From: Sphingomonadales bacterium
Lineage (GTDB): Bacteria > Pseudomonadota > Alphaproteobacteria > Sphingomonadales > Sphingomonadaceae
Reading direction: 5' to 3'
DNA: 22,638 nucleotides
NCBI GenBank assembly: GCA_018971065.1
Contig: JAGWVC010000065.1
Location: 1-22,638, forward strand
A program made the position numbers and the translations under genes. Below, piece by piece: positions 14,904 through 22,638 of this stretch (position 1 is the first letter of the stretch; every line of letters starts with the position of its first letter). The notes beneath the pieces were generated by a model that was given only the letters and a program-made list of their open reading frames with translations, made no database searches and was not told where the DNA came from.

Positions 14904-16187
14904 TCAATCCCCGCCGACGCGCTCGATGTCGGCGCCCACCAGCGCCAGCTTCTCCTCAAGCCGCTCATAGCCGCGATCGAGGTGATAGAGCCGATGCACC
15001 TGCGTCTCGCCCTCAGCCGCCAACCCGGCGATCACCAGGCTCATCGAGGCGCGCAGGTCGGTGGCCATCACTTCGGCGCCGGTCAGTTTCGGCACGCCGT
15101 GGACGATGGCAACGCGCCCCTTGGTCTCGATATGCGCGCCCATGCGGTTCAGTTCGGGCACGTGCATGTAGCGGTTCTCGAAGATCGTCTCGGTCAGCAC
15201 GCTGGTGCCCTGCGCCATGCACAGCAGCGCCATCAACTGCGCCTGCATGTCGGTGGCGAAACCCGGATAGGGCGCGGTTTCCAGCGTCACCGGACGCAGC
15301 GGGCCATCGGCCGCCACGAACAGGCCGTCGCCGCGCGGCTCGACATGCAGGCCGATGTCGCGCAGCGCCTGCACGGTCGCCTCCATCTCCTCGATCCGCG
15401 CGCCGGCCAGCGTTACTTCGCCGCCGGTAATCGCCGCCGCACAGGCATAGGACCCCGCCTCGATGCGATCGGGCATCACCTGGTAGGTGGCGCCGTGCAG
15501 GCGCGGAACGCCGTGAATGACGATGTCCGACGTGCCGATGCCCTCGATCTCGGCGCCCATCGCCACCAGCATCCGGCACAAGTCGACGATCTCCGGCTCC
15601 CGCGCGGCATTATGCAGCGTCGATTTGCCGCGCGCGGTTGCCGCCGCCATCAGCGCGTTCTCGGTGGCGCCCACCGATACGACCGGGAACGAATAGCGCC
15701 CGCCCGGCAAGCCGCCATCAGGCGCGATCGCGCGCACATAACCCGCCGCCAGTTCGATCGTCGCGCCCAGCGCTTCCAGCGCCTTCAGATGCAGATCGAT
15801 CGGCCGGTTGCCGATCGCGCAGCCGCCGGGCAGCGATACCGTCGCCTCGCCCATGCGCGCCAGCATCGGCGCCAGCACCAGGATCGACGCGCGCATCTTG
15901 CGCACCAGATCATACGGCGCCACCGAACTGGTGATCCGCGTTGCCTGCAGCGTCATCACCCGGCCGAAATCCTCGGGCCGCGCGCCGGCGATCGTGGTGG
16001 AAACACCGAACTGGTTCAGCAGGTGCTGGAACCCGTCGATGTCGGCGAGGCGCGGCAGGTTGCGCAGCGTCAACGGTTCATCGGTGAGCAGCGCGCACGG
16101 CAACAGCGTCAGCGCCGAATTCTTGGCACCGGAAACGGGAATCCGGCCGCTCAGGCGCTTGCCGCCGCGAATGATGATCTTGTCCAT
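14904..16187 (-). CDS. murA: UDP-N-acetylglucosamine 1-carboxyvinyltransferase
   Basis: Encodes 427 aa from ATG 16187 ([14 protein letters not shown]), with AAGG about 10 nt upstream. Lys22 in SGAKNSAL and the catalytic Cys123 in [16 protein letters not shown] are present. The Cys form is sensitive to fosfomycin, as opposed to the resistant Asp form. It transfers enolpyruvate from PEP to UDP-GlcNAc, the first committed step of peptidoglycan synthesis, in the cytoplasm. Later segments [17 protein letters not shown] and [21 protein letters not shown] are typical of the C-terminal end. The next gene on the minus strand is chrA; galU is divergent. Confidence 0.98.
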   Translation of the reverse strand: MDKIIIRGGKRLSGRIPVSGAKNSALTLLPCALLTDEPLTLRNLPRLADIDGFQHLLNQFGVSTTIAGARPEDFGRVMTLQATRITSSVAPYDLVRKMRASILVLAPMLARMGEATVSLPGGCAIGNRPIDLHLKALEALGATIELAAGYVRAIAPDGGLPGGRYSFPVVSVGATENALMAAATARGKSTLHNAAREPEIVDLCRMLVAMGAEIEGIGTSDIVIHGVPRLHGATYQVMPDRIEAGSYACAAAITGGEVTLAGARIEEMEATVQALRDIGLHVEPRGDGLFVAADGPLRPVTLETAPYPGFATDMQAQLMALLCMAQGTSVLTETIFENRYMHVPELNRMGAHIETKGRVAIVHGVPKLTGAEVMATDLRASMSLVIAGLAAEGETQVHRLYHLDRGYERLEEKLALVGADIERVGGD

Positions 16188-16269
16188 GAAAACCGCCTTA
16201 GAACAACCCGCCGCGATGCGAAACCGGGTGCGGGGTGGACAATCCGCAGCTATTTGCAATCCGCACTGC

Positions 16270-16293
16270 ACAGGCCGCGCCACAGGCCGCGCC
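16270..16293. repeat. Tandem 12-bp duplication in the murA leader region
   Basis: The 12-mer ACAGGCCGCGCC occurs twice without a gap, at 16270-16281 and 16282-16293, in the 265-bp divergent region between murA and galU. It looks like a recent slippage duplication and could alter promoter spacing for murA. Confidence 0.6.
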
Positions 16294-16389
16294 AAAGTCG
16301 CCGGAAAGGATGGCAATTGTCATCGTCCCGATTGGAAACGTTCGAGGCAGGCGGCCCGAAGGCAGCTTGCCAAAGCACGCGGCGGCCGC

Positions 16390-16417
16390 TTTAAACACAA
16401 CTGCGGCCTGCTATGTA
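16390..16417 (+). promoter_or_regulatory. Weak candidate promoter for galU
   Basis: TTTAAA (16390-16395) and TATGTA (16412-16417) are separated by 16 bp in an AT-rich patch 36 bp before the galU ATG. Matches to consensus are partial (four and three of six). Confidence 0.3.
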
Positions 16418-16452
16418 ATTTGCAACCCGCCGCAGGAGTTCAAGGCAGCGTC

Positions 16453-17337
16453 ATGGTAAAGTCAGGTCCGGTAAAACCTATTCGTACCGCCGTCTTTCCG
16501 GTCGCGGGACTGGGAACGCGGTTTCTTCCGGCCACCAAGGCCATTCCCAAGGAAATGCTGCCCATCATCGACCGACCGCTGATCCAGTATGCGGTCGATG
16601 AAGCGCGCGAAGCGGGGATTGAGCAACTGGTGTTCGTCACCGGTCGCGGCAAGACGTCGATTGTCGAGCATTTCGACACCGCCTACGAGCTTGAATCGAC
16701 CATGCGTGAGCGTGACAAGAAGCTCGACATCCTCGATGCAACGCGCGTTCTCCCCGGAAACCTCGTCACCGTGCGCCAGCAGGTGCCGCTGGGCCTGGGG
16801 CACGCCATCTGGTGCGCGCGCGCGATTGTCGGCAACGAGCCGTTCGCGATCTTCCTGCCCGACGAACTGATGATCGGCGCGCCGGGCTGCATGAAGCAGA
16901 TGGTCGATGCCTACGAGAAGGTCGGCGGCAACCTGATCAGCGTGCTCGAAGTCCCGCGCGAGGAAGTATCCAGCTATGGCGTGATCGCCCCTGGCAAGCG
17001 CGAGGGCAAGCTGACCGAAGTGACCGGCCTGGTCGAAAAGCCGAAAGTTGCCGACGCCCCGTCCAACCTGATCATCTCGGGCCGCTACATCCTCCAGCCG
17101 GAAGTGATGGACGTGCTCAACAATCAGGAAAAGGGCGCCGGCGGCGAGATCCAGTTGACCGACGCGATGGCGCGAATGATCGGCCACCAGCCGTTCCACG
17201 CCGTCACTTTCGACGGCAAGCGTTACGACTGCGGCTCGAAGGTCGGCTTCGTCGAGGCGACGCTGGCGCTGGCGCTGGCCCGTCCCGACATGGCCGACGA
17301 AACCCGCGCGATGGCAAAGCGCCTGCTGGGCGTCTGA
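16453..17337 (+). CDS. galU: UTP--glucose-1-phosphate uridylyltransferase
   Basis: Encodes 294 aa, the standard GalU length. The nucleotide-binding signature is AGLGTRFLPATKAIPKEMLP (residues 18-37), followed by the characteristic QQVPLGLGHAIWCA, FAIFLPDELM, EKGAGGEIQLTDA and YDCGSKVGFVEA motifs. It makes UDP-glucose from UTP and glucose-1-phosphate in the cytoplasm, feeding exopolysaccharide, lipopolysaccharide and nucleotide-sugar pathways. The ATG at 16453 has AAGG about 8 nt upstream. It is divergent from murA and converges on the M23 peptidase gene; a strong hairpin follows its stop. Confidence 0.97.
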   Translation: MVKSGPVKPIRTAVFPVAGLGTRFLPATKAIPKEMLPIIDRPLIQYAVDEAREAGIEQLVFVTGRGKTSIVEHFDTAYELESTMRERDKKLDILDATRVLPGNLVTVRQQVPLGLGHAIWCARAIVGNEPFAIFLPDELMIGAPGCMKQMVDAYEKVGGNLISVLEVPREEVSSYGVIAPGKREGKLTEVTGLVEKPKVADAPSNLIISGRYILQPEVMDVLNNQEKGAGGEIQLTDAMARMIGHQPFHAVTFDGKRYDCGSKVGFVEATLALALARPDMADETRAMAKRLLGV

Positions 17338-17342
17338 ACGAC

Positions 17343-17370
17343 GGCGGGCGGCAGTTGCCTGCCGCCCGCC
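17343..17370 (+). terminator. Hairpin between convergent galU and M23 peptidase genes
   Basis: GGCGGGCGGCAG (17343-17354) is perfectly complementary to CTGCCGCCCGCC (17359-17370, outermost and innermost bases included) around a 4-nt loop TTGC. No T-run follows on either side. Position 5 nt after the galU stop and before the end of the opposing gene suggests a shared transcription end or attenuating structure. Confidence 0.6.
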
Positions 17371-17427
17371 AGCATCCTCTCCCTGGATGCGCGTGCGCCG
17401 GTTATCCGGCGCCTGTCCCGTGAAACC

Positions 17428-18150
17428 TTATTCGTCGCCGGTTTCGCCATCGCCGGCATCGGCCAGCCGAACCGCTTCGGCCGCCGTTTCGCCGGTGCCC
17501 ACGCCTTCGAGGTAGGGAACCGGGTTCACCGCTTCGCCAGCGATGCGCACTTCGTAGTGCAGGTGCGGGCCGGTCGAACGGCCGGTGGTGCCGACATAAC
17601 CGATCACGTCGCCCTTGTGGACGAACTGGCCGGCGGCGACGTTAAGGCGCGACATGTGGCCATAGCGGGTTTCAAGCGCGTTGCCGTGCTCGATCGCGAC
17701 ATAAAGGCCGTACGAGCTGAACCAGTCGGCGCGGCCGATGACGCCATCGGCGGCGGCATGGATCGGCGTGCCGACCGGCGCGGAAAGATCGACGCCCTTG
17801 TGCTGGCGGTGGCCGCCCAGAACCGGGTGCCAGCGCATTCCGAAACCGCTGGTGAAGTGAACGCCTTCGACCGGCATCAACGACGGGATCGAAACGGCGG
17901 GATGGGCGATGGCCGGAGCCGCGAAACGGTTGCCACCGTCCATCGAACGCCACGACGCGAAAAGCTGGCGGAATTCCTCGTCGCCCGAACCCAGCGCGCT
18001 CTGCTTGGCGGCCTGGGCGGCGCGCAGCGGTGCGGCGATGTCGGCGTTGGCGCTGCTGTTGGCGAAAGCCGGGCTGCCGATCAGCCCGCCGATCACGGCA
18101 GCCGCAACGGCACCAGCACGGAACTTTGCAAAAAGCGAAATCGCGACCAC
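17428..18150 (-). CDS. M23-family metallopeptidase (LytM-type, exported)
   Basis: Encodes 240 aa from a GTG at 18150 with AAGGG 7 nt upstream. Residues 1-30 form a signal peptide ending SPAFA. The peptidase domain carries the zinc and catalytic residues: His117 and Asp121 in HKGVD, His165 in RYGHMSRLN, and His196/His198 in GPHLHYEVR. The segment FTSGFGMRWHPVLGGHRQHK is the usual LytM entry. It should cleave peptide cross-links in peptidoglycan in the periplasm, or act as a divisome activator if degenerate; all metal ligands look intact. The acidic tail (DAGDGETGDE) is short and unremarkable. It stands 163 bp downstream of the DUF455 gene on the same strand. Confidence 0.93.
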   Translation of the reverse strand: MVAISLFAKFRAGAVAAAVIGGLIGSPAFANSSANADIAAPLRAAQAAKQSALGSGDEEFRQLFASWRSMDGGNRFAAPAIAHPAVSIPSLMPVEGVHFTSGFGMRWHPVLGGHRQHKGVDLSAPVGTPIHAAADGVIGRADWFSSYGLYVAIEHGNALETRYGHMSRLNVAAGQFVHKGDVIGYVGTTGRSTGPHLHYEVRIAGEAVNPVPYLEGVGTGETAAEAVRLADAGDGETGDE

Positions 18151-18313
18151 CAGAAAACCCTTGTATTCTCAAAGTCCTGTGCGCCGTTGCGGCACGCGGG
18201 ACACTCGCGGCAATCCGGGACGTTGAGGCGGCCCGGCGGCCGTGCGTGATGTTTTTGGAGATGGTCGGAACCCCCCGCCGTCTCGTGAATTGTTGCTTAA
18301 CCGCCCCACCCGG

Positions 18314-19111
18314 TCACGCAAGCGCCGTGTAAACTTCCCGCGACAAACCGGCTGACTGGCGCGCCGAGTCGTTGAATGGAGGCTTCAGGCTGCCGCGAAA
18401 GTGGCGTTGCACCAGCATTTTCCAGTGCGAATCCGGCTCGACTGACCGAATCCGGCACAGATCCGAAAAATGGCTTGCGCCGAACCGGACGTGGCGAACT
18501 TCGTCGTCAAGGATTCGTTCGAGGATTTTCGCGCCACGTTCATCGCCTGCCGCGCGGATTCTCGCAATCGCCACCGGGGTCACGTCCAGCGCGCGCGCTT
18601 CCAGCACCATCGGCACCACCGCCAGCCGCGCCGCCAGGTCATGGCCGGTCTCCAGCGCCGCTTCCCACAGGCCGTCGTGCGCGGGCAAGGCGCCATAATG
18701 GCTGCCCAACGTGCGCAAATGGCGGTCTATCAGCGCAAAATGCATCGCCTCGTCAGCCGCAACCGACAGGAAATCACCGACGAAGCCCGGCCCCGCCTGC
18801 GCGCCGAAACGCCCGACGATGTCCAGCGCCAGATCGATCGCCACGAACTCGATATGCGCCAGCGCGTGCCACAGCGCGATGCGCCCCCGTTCCGAGCCGC
18901 CCTTCCGGCGTTTGGGCATCCGCCCCGCCGGCAGCAGTTCGGGCGCATCCGGCCGCGCCGGGCGCGGCGGCATCGGCCCGTCGAACGCGAACGCCAGCCG
19001 GCCCAGCCGCCAGTCCCGCGCCACGCTGCGCGCCGCCATCGCCTTGGCGCGCGGATCGGCCGTCAGCAGGGCCGCGCGGATCGCGCCGGCAACGGGTGGC
19101 AGTCCGCTCAT
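18314..19111 (-). CDS. DUF455 family ferritin-like protein
   Basis: Encodes 265 aa. A ferritin-like di-iron pattern is readable: Glu88 in HALAHIEFVAID, Glu121 and His124 in ADEAMHF, Glu171 in PMVLEARALDV, and Glu204 and His207 in ILDDEVRHVRFG. This is the E...ExxH...E...ExxH arrangement of carboxylate-bridged di-iron proteins, and the DUF455 signature ARALDVTP follows the fourth ligand. The family resembles MiaE-type tRNA hydroxylases, but the substrate is not established. The gene begins 13 bp after bcp, so co-transcription with glnE and bcp is likely. No strong ribosome site is visible before the ATG at 19111. Confidence 0.88.
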   Translation of the reverse strand: MSGLPPVAGAIRAALLTADPRAKAMAARSVARDWRLGRLAFAFDGPMPPRPARPDAPELLPAGRMPKRRKGGSERGRIALWHALAHIEFVAIDLALDIVGRFGAQAGPGFVGDFLSVAADEAMHFALIDRHLRTLGSHYGALPAHDGLWEAALETGHDLAARLAVVPMVLEARALDVTPVAIARIRAAGDERGAKILERILDDEVRHVRFGASHFSDLCRIRSVEPDSHWKMLVQRHFRGSLKPPFNDSARQSAGLSREVYTALA

Positions 19112-19124
19112 TCGGTGAATGCGA

Positions 19125-19592
19125 TCAAAGCGCCTGCGCGGCGGCCAGCACTTCGGCGGCGTGGCCTTTCACCTTCACCTTGTCCCACACCCGCGCGATC
19201 CTGCCGTCGGCGCCGACCAGCAGCGTGGTGCGGACCATGCCCATGTAGGTGCGGCCGTAATTGACCTTCTCGGTCCAGATGCCCAGCGCGTCGGACAGGC
19301 CCCCCTCGGCCGCGTCGGTCGCCAGCGGGGCCTTCAGGCCATGCTTGGCGGCAAACTTCTGGTGCCGCGCCGGCGAATCCTTGCTGACCCCCAGCAATGC
19401 CGTACCGGCAGCGGCGAAATCGTCGGCCAGCGCCGAAAAATCGATGTTCTCGGTGGTGCAGCCCGGCGTGTCGTCCTTCGGGTAGAAGAACAGCACCAGC
19501 TTGCGCCCGGCGAAATCGGATGGCCGCACCGTGCCGCCCTCCGGGGTTTCCAGTGCAATATCGGGAAGCGTCTCGCCAGCCTTGGCCATCAT
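19125..19592 (-). CDS. bcp: Thioredoxin-dependent peroxiredoxin, BCP/PrxQ type
   Basis: Encodes 155 aa. The peroxidatic Cys45 lies in YPKDDTPGCTTENIDF. The second Cys found five residues later in E. coli Bcp is replaced (the C-terminal side reads TTENIDFSAL), and no other Cys is present, so this copy should work as a 1-Cys enzyme reduced directly by an external thiol. The remaining PrxQ pattern LGVSKDSPARHQKFAAKHGL and the TLLVGADGRI end are normal. It removes hydrogen and organic peroxides in the cytoplasm. The ATG overlaps the glnE stop as ATGA, with GGAG 6 nt upstream; a second ATG follows immediately. Confidence 0.95.
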   Translation of the reverse strand: MMAKAGETLPDIALETPEGGTVRPSDFAGRKLVLFFYPKDDTPGCTTENIDFSALADDFAAAGTALLGVSKDSPARHQKFAAKHGLKAPLATDAAEGGLSDALGIWTEKVNYGRTYMGMVRTTLLVGADGRIARVWDKVKVKGHAAEVLAAAQAL

Positions 19593-22297
19593 GCAATCTC
19601 CAGTTGCTCACCGAACACGCCGGCCCAGGCGGCGGCCACGGTGCCGCGCGCCCGGATCAGGCCGGGTTCCACCTCGCTCCAATCGCCGCATCCGCAGGCC
19701 TTGGCAAGCGCCAGCCGCGCCGCCTCGCCCGGCACTTGCGCATCGGGCGCCAGCAGCCGCGCCGCCACCAGCAGCCGCGACAGGAACGTGAACGCTGCCG
19801 GCAGGTCGGCGGGAAGCAACCCCGCCCCCACCAGCGCCGCCAGCGCCCCATCCAGGTTCGGATCAAGCCCGACGTGATCGCGCAGTTGCAAGGCGTGGAC
19901 CAGGAACTCCACATCGACCAGCCCGCCACGCAACAGCTTGGCATCCAGCGGCCCGGCCGCGTGCTTGTGCGCCGCCATGCGGCTGCGCATCGCCAGCACG
20001 TCGGCCATCAGCGCCTGCGGCTCGCGCTCGCGCAGCAGCACCGGGCGCATGATCGCCTGAAGGGCATCACATGCCTCGGCCGAGCCGAACACCGGCCGCG
20101 CCCGCGCCAGCGCCATGTGTTCCCAGGTCCAGGCATCTTCGCGCTGGTAGCGTGCAAAGCTGTCGAAATTGCAGGCGATCGGGCCTTGTTCGCCCTGGGG
20201 CCGCAGCCGGGTATCCACCTCGTACAGCGCGCCCTCGGCGGTCGGCACCGACAGCGCGGCCACGATCCGCTGCGCCAGCCGGTTGAAGTACAGCGTCGAT
20301 CCCAGCGGTCGCCGGCCATCCGATTCGCCGGCATGATCGCCGATGAACAGGAACACCAGATCCAGGTCGGAGGCGTTGGTCAGCACCCCGCCGCCCAGCC
20401 GCCCCAGCCCCAGCAGGACCAGCTCACTCCCCGCAATCCGGCCGTGCGCCAGTTCGAATTCGGCGACGGTGGCGGCGGACAGCACCCGGATCGCCGCCTC
20501 GGCCACGCGCGCCAGCCCGGCCGAGATCGCCACCGGATCGTGCGCGCCCTCGATCAGTTGCACGCCCAGCGCGAAGCGCTTCTCGCCCACCTTGCGGCGC
20601 ACCCGATCGAGCAGATGCTGGTAATCGGCGCCGTCCTCCACCGCCGCGAAATCGGCCACCAGTTCGGCAACCTCGCCCGGCAGGTCCAGCGCGCTGTAGT
20701 CGATCAGCGCATCCAGCAGGTCGGCCCGGCGCGCCAGTTCGTCGGCCAGCGGCGGCGCCAGCGACAGGATGCGGGCCAACTGGTCCAGCAATGCCGGCCG
20801 CGCTTCCAGCAGACGGAACAGGTTCACCGCGCTGGACAGGCGCGCGATCAACTGTTCCCAGCGCACCATCGCGCGGTCGCGCTCGGGCGCGGCGGCCAGC
20901 GCCGCCAGCAACGGCGCCTGCACCGCGTCCAGCGCGGCGATCGCGGCATCGCTGCGCAAGGCGCGGATCGAGCCGTTGCGCCAGCCGTCGATGCGTTCGG
21001 CCAGCGCCGCGGGATCGGCAAAGCCCAGCGCGGCAAGCTGCCCGGCCAGATCGGCGCCGCTGACCGTGGGGGCCACAGCGGGCAGGGCAGCGCGATCGGC
21101 CTCGATAAGGCGGTCATAACGCGCGCCTACCGCGTCGGTAATCGCCGCCAGCTCGGCCACCAGCGCCGCGCCATCGGCCATGCCGTCCAGCCACGCCACC
21201 CGGTCCAGCGCCGCCGGATCGGTGGGCAAACTGTGCGTCTGCTGGTCATTCACCATCTGCAACCGGTGCTCCACCGTGCGCAGCCGGTCATAGGCTTGGC
21301 CCAGCATCGCCGCCTCGTCGTGGCCGATGAACCCGCCATCGGCCAGCGCATCCAGCGCCGCCCGCGTGCCTCGCACCCGCAAAGCCGGATGCCGCCCGCC
21401 GTGGATGAGCTGGTGAGTCTGCGCGAAGAATTCGACCTCGCGAATGCCGCCACGCCCGCGCTTCAGGTCGAAACCCGGGCCGACGGTCGCCACCTTGCCG
21501 TGGTGCGAGCGTATCCGCCGGGTCAACCGCCCGATCTCGGCAATCGCGCCGAAATCCAGGCTCTTGCGCCACACGAACGGGCGGATCTGGCTCAGGAACT
21601 CCTCGCCCGCAGCGGTATCGCCCGACGCCGCACGCGCCCTGATGAACGCCGCCCGCTCCCACGCCAGCGCCGCCGATTCGTAATGCGAAAGCGCCGCTTC
21701 GGCCGGGATCGCCAGCGGGCTGACTTCCGACGCCGGGCGCAACCGCAGATCGACGCGGAACACATAGCCCTCGCCATCCATGCTCCCCAGCGTCTGCACC
21801 ACCTGCCGTGCCACGCGCACCGCCGCCTCGCCGGGATCGTCACGCTCGCGCCGGGCCATGCGGTCGGGATCGTACAGCAGGATCGGGTCGATGTCGGACG
21901 AGTAGTTCAGCTCGCCCGCGCCGTGCTTGCCCAGCGCCAGCGCGAAGAATCCGTCGCGCCCGGCATCGGGCACCCGCCGCCGCAACGCATCGAGGATGGC
22001 CGCATCCAGCGCGCGATCGGCAAACGCGGACAGTTCGCCGACCACCCGCAACAGCGGGAACGCGCCGCACAGATCGCCCACCGCCAGCGCCAGCGCCATT
22101 GCCCAGCGTTCCCGCCGTAGCGCCGTGCCGACATCGGGCGCATCGGCCCCGGCCGCCCTGGCCCATGCCAAAGCGCCCTCGGCATTGCCCGACGCCAGGA
22201 TGTCAACCAGCGCCGGCTGCTTCTGCATCGCCAGCGCCAGGAACGGCGCGTGCGCCTCGGCCCGCGCCAGCGCGCCCCTCCAATCCATTTCACTCAT
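19589..22297 (-). CDS. glnE: Bifunctional [glutamine synthetase] adenylyltransferase/deadenylase
   Basis: Encodes 902 aa, slightly shorter than E. coli GlnE (about 946). Two nucleotidyltransferase domains are seen. The N-terminal adenylyl-removing domain has LGKHGAGELNYSSDIDPILL at about residues 122-140 with Asp135 and Asp137. The C-terminal adenylylating domain has GLGRLGGGVLTNASDLDLVF at about 635-655. Between them is the GlnD/PII-responsive helical linker, and the segment RGGIREVEFFAQTHQLIHGG is typical. GlnE adds or removes AMP on glutamine synthetase in response to nitrogen state. The ATG at 22297 lacks a clear ribosome site; an in-frame ATG three codons later is equally possible. It overlaps bcp by 4 nt and diverges from the gene at 22359. 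Confidence 0.97.
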   Translation of the reverse strand: MSEMDWRGALARAEAHAPFLALAMQKQPALVDILASGNAEGALAWARAAGADAPDVGTALRRERWAMALALAVGDLCGAFPLLRVVGELSAFADRALDAAILDALRRRVPDAGRDGFFALALGKHGAGELNYSSDIDPILLYDPDRMARRERDDPGEAAVRVARQVVQTLGSMDGEGYVFRVDLRLRPASEVSPLAIPAEAALSHYESAALAWERAAFIRARAASGDTAAGEEFLSQIRPFVWRKSLDFGAIAEIGRLTRRIRSHHGKVATVGPGFDLKRGRGGIREVEFFAQTHQLIHGGRHPALRVRGTRAALDALADGGFIGHDEAAMLGQAYDRLRTVEHRLQMVNDQQTHSLPTDPAALDRVAWLDGMADGAALVAELAAITDAVGARYDRLIEADRAALPAVAPTVSGADLAGQLAALGFADPAALAERIDGWRNGSIRALRSDAAIAALDAVQAPLLAALAAAPERDRAMVRWEQLIARLSSAVNLFRLLEARPALLDQLARILSLAPPLADELARRADLLDALIDYSALDLPGEVAELVADFAAVEDGADYQHLLDRVRRKVGEKRFALGVQLIEGAHDPVAISAGLARVAEAAIRVLSAATVAEFELAHGRIAGSELVLLGLGRLGGGVLTNASDLDLVFLFIGDHAGESDGRRPLGSTLYFNRLAQRIVAALSVPTAEGALYEVDTRLRPQGEQGPIACNFDSFARYQREDAWTWEHMALARARPVFGSAEACDALQAIMRPVLLREREPQALMADVLAMRSRMAAHKHAAGPLDAKLLRGGLVDVEFLVHALQLRDHVGLDPNLDGALAALVGAGLLPADLPAAFTFLSRLLVAARLLAPDAQVPGEAARLALAKACGCGDWSEVEPGLIRARGTVAAAWAGVFGEQLEIA

Positions 22298-22358
22298 GCC
22301 GGGTTTCTGCGCGCTTCACCGGCTTCCCGCAAGCGCTCCGCATCGGTATGGCACGCAA

Positions 22359-22638
22359 ATGGCATGGAACTTTCCCCCCGAATTCGCCCCGCAGGACTGG
22401 CTGTGGATCGGCTTTCCGCATGATCCCGAGGAATGGCCGGGCTTCCTTGATGCCGCGCAAGTGCAGATTGCCGCGTTTGCCAGCGCGGTTGCCGAATCGG
22501 GGCAGGAAGTGCGGCTGATCGTCCGCAACGAAGCCAATGAAGCCCGCGCCCGCGCGCTGTGCTCTTCGAAAGTGCGCATCGAACGCCGCGTCTATGGTGA
22601 CGTCTGGCTGCGCGATACCGGGCCATTGGTGATGACGA
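22359..22638 (+). CDS. Agmatine deiminase family protein, N-terminal part (runs off window)
   Basis: 93 codons are visible from ATG 22359 (MAWNFPPEFAPQDWLWIGFP) to the window edge. The W-x-GFPHDPEEWPG segment near residues 15-27 and DVWLRDTGPLV at about 81-91 are hallmarks of the agmatine deiminase/peptidyl-arginine deiminase fold, where the Asp of the RDTGP region binds the guanidinium group. The catalytic Cys is near the C-terminus and outside the window. The protein would convert agmatine to N-carbamoylputrescine in polyamine synthesis or arginine breakdown. It diverges from glnE with 61 bp between the starts. Ribosome site is weak. Confidence 0.88.
   Translation, partial: MAWNFPPEFAPQDWLWIGFPHDPEEWPGFLDAAQVQIAAFASAVAESGQEVRLIVRNEANEARARALCSSKVRIERRVYGDVWLRDTGPLVMT

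Noticed and set aside
19397..22120. Very long open frame on the plus strand opposite glnE (about 900 codons)
   Set aside because: It is antisense to a certain glnE, has Arg/His/Gln-rich low-complexity protein and no domain; it is a by-product of high GC at third codon positions.
1..22638. Searched by eye for tRNA, rRNA, CRISPR arrays and riboswitches
   Set aside because: No cloverleaf with CCA-proximal features, no repeat-spacer pattern and no recognised riboswitch core was found; the two 145-nt hairpins are not spaced as a CRISPR array.

Overview
The window is a high-GC chromosomal segment that looks like an alphaproteobacterium of the order Sphingomonadales (Novosphingobium/Sphingomonas-like). 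Evidence is the run DUF3576 lipoprotein - leuS - lptE - holA, a P450cam-like cytochrome P450 cassette of the type common in Novosphingobium, a phaB-type reductase, and the general protein similarity I recognise. The genus is inference; no rRNA or tRNA is present to settle it.

Layout. 1-131 is the 3' end of an IS5-type transposase. 278-3545 (minus strand) is an aldo/keto reductase - cytochrome P450 - short-chain dehydrogenase cassette with a good sigma70-type promoter in front of it (3574-3602). 3658-5085 (minus) is an envelope polysaccharide-initiating sugar transferase. 5246-9837 (minus) is the housekeeping operon DUF3576-leuS-lptE-holA, with stop/start overlaps at leuS/lptE and lptE/holA. 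10121-13507 (plus) holds an unrecognised secreted or outer-membrane-like protein, phaB, a ribbon-helix-helix protein, a glycine-zipper protein and a TonB-like protein. 13492-16187 (minus) is chrA and murA. galU (16453-17337, plus) converges on an M23 peptidase, a DUF455 ferritin-like protein, bcp and glnE (17428-22297, minus). A truncated agmatine-deiminase-like gene runs off the right edge.

The most interesting signal is non-coding. Two 145-nt elements (130-274 and 10965-11109) align without gaps, each folding end to end into one long imperfect hairpin. By hand count about 106 of 145 positions agree. The differences are concentrated in three helices (outer, middle, apical), where both arms change together so that pairing is kept, while two internal blocks are nearly invariant. 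Each element starts inside the TAG stop codon of the gene to its left, and the first also ends 3 nt from the stop of the converging SDR gene. This is the pattern expected of a structured dispersed repeat family acting at gene 3' ends. I cannot tell from the sequence whether it has already been named.

Functional themes: oxidation of an unknown hydrophobic substrate (AKR/P450/SDR), cell envelope building (sugar transferase, lptE, murA, galU, M23 peptidase, TonB-like protein), and basic translation, replication and nitrogen control (leuS, holA, glnE).
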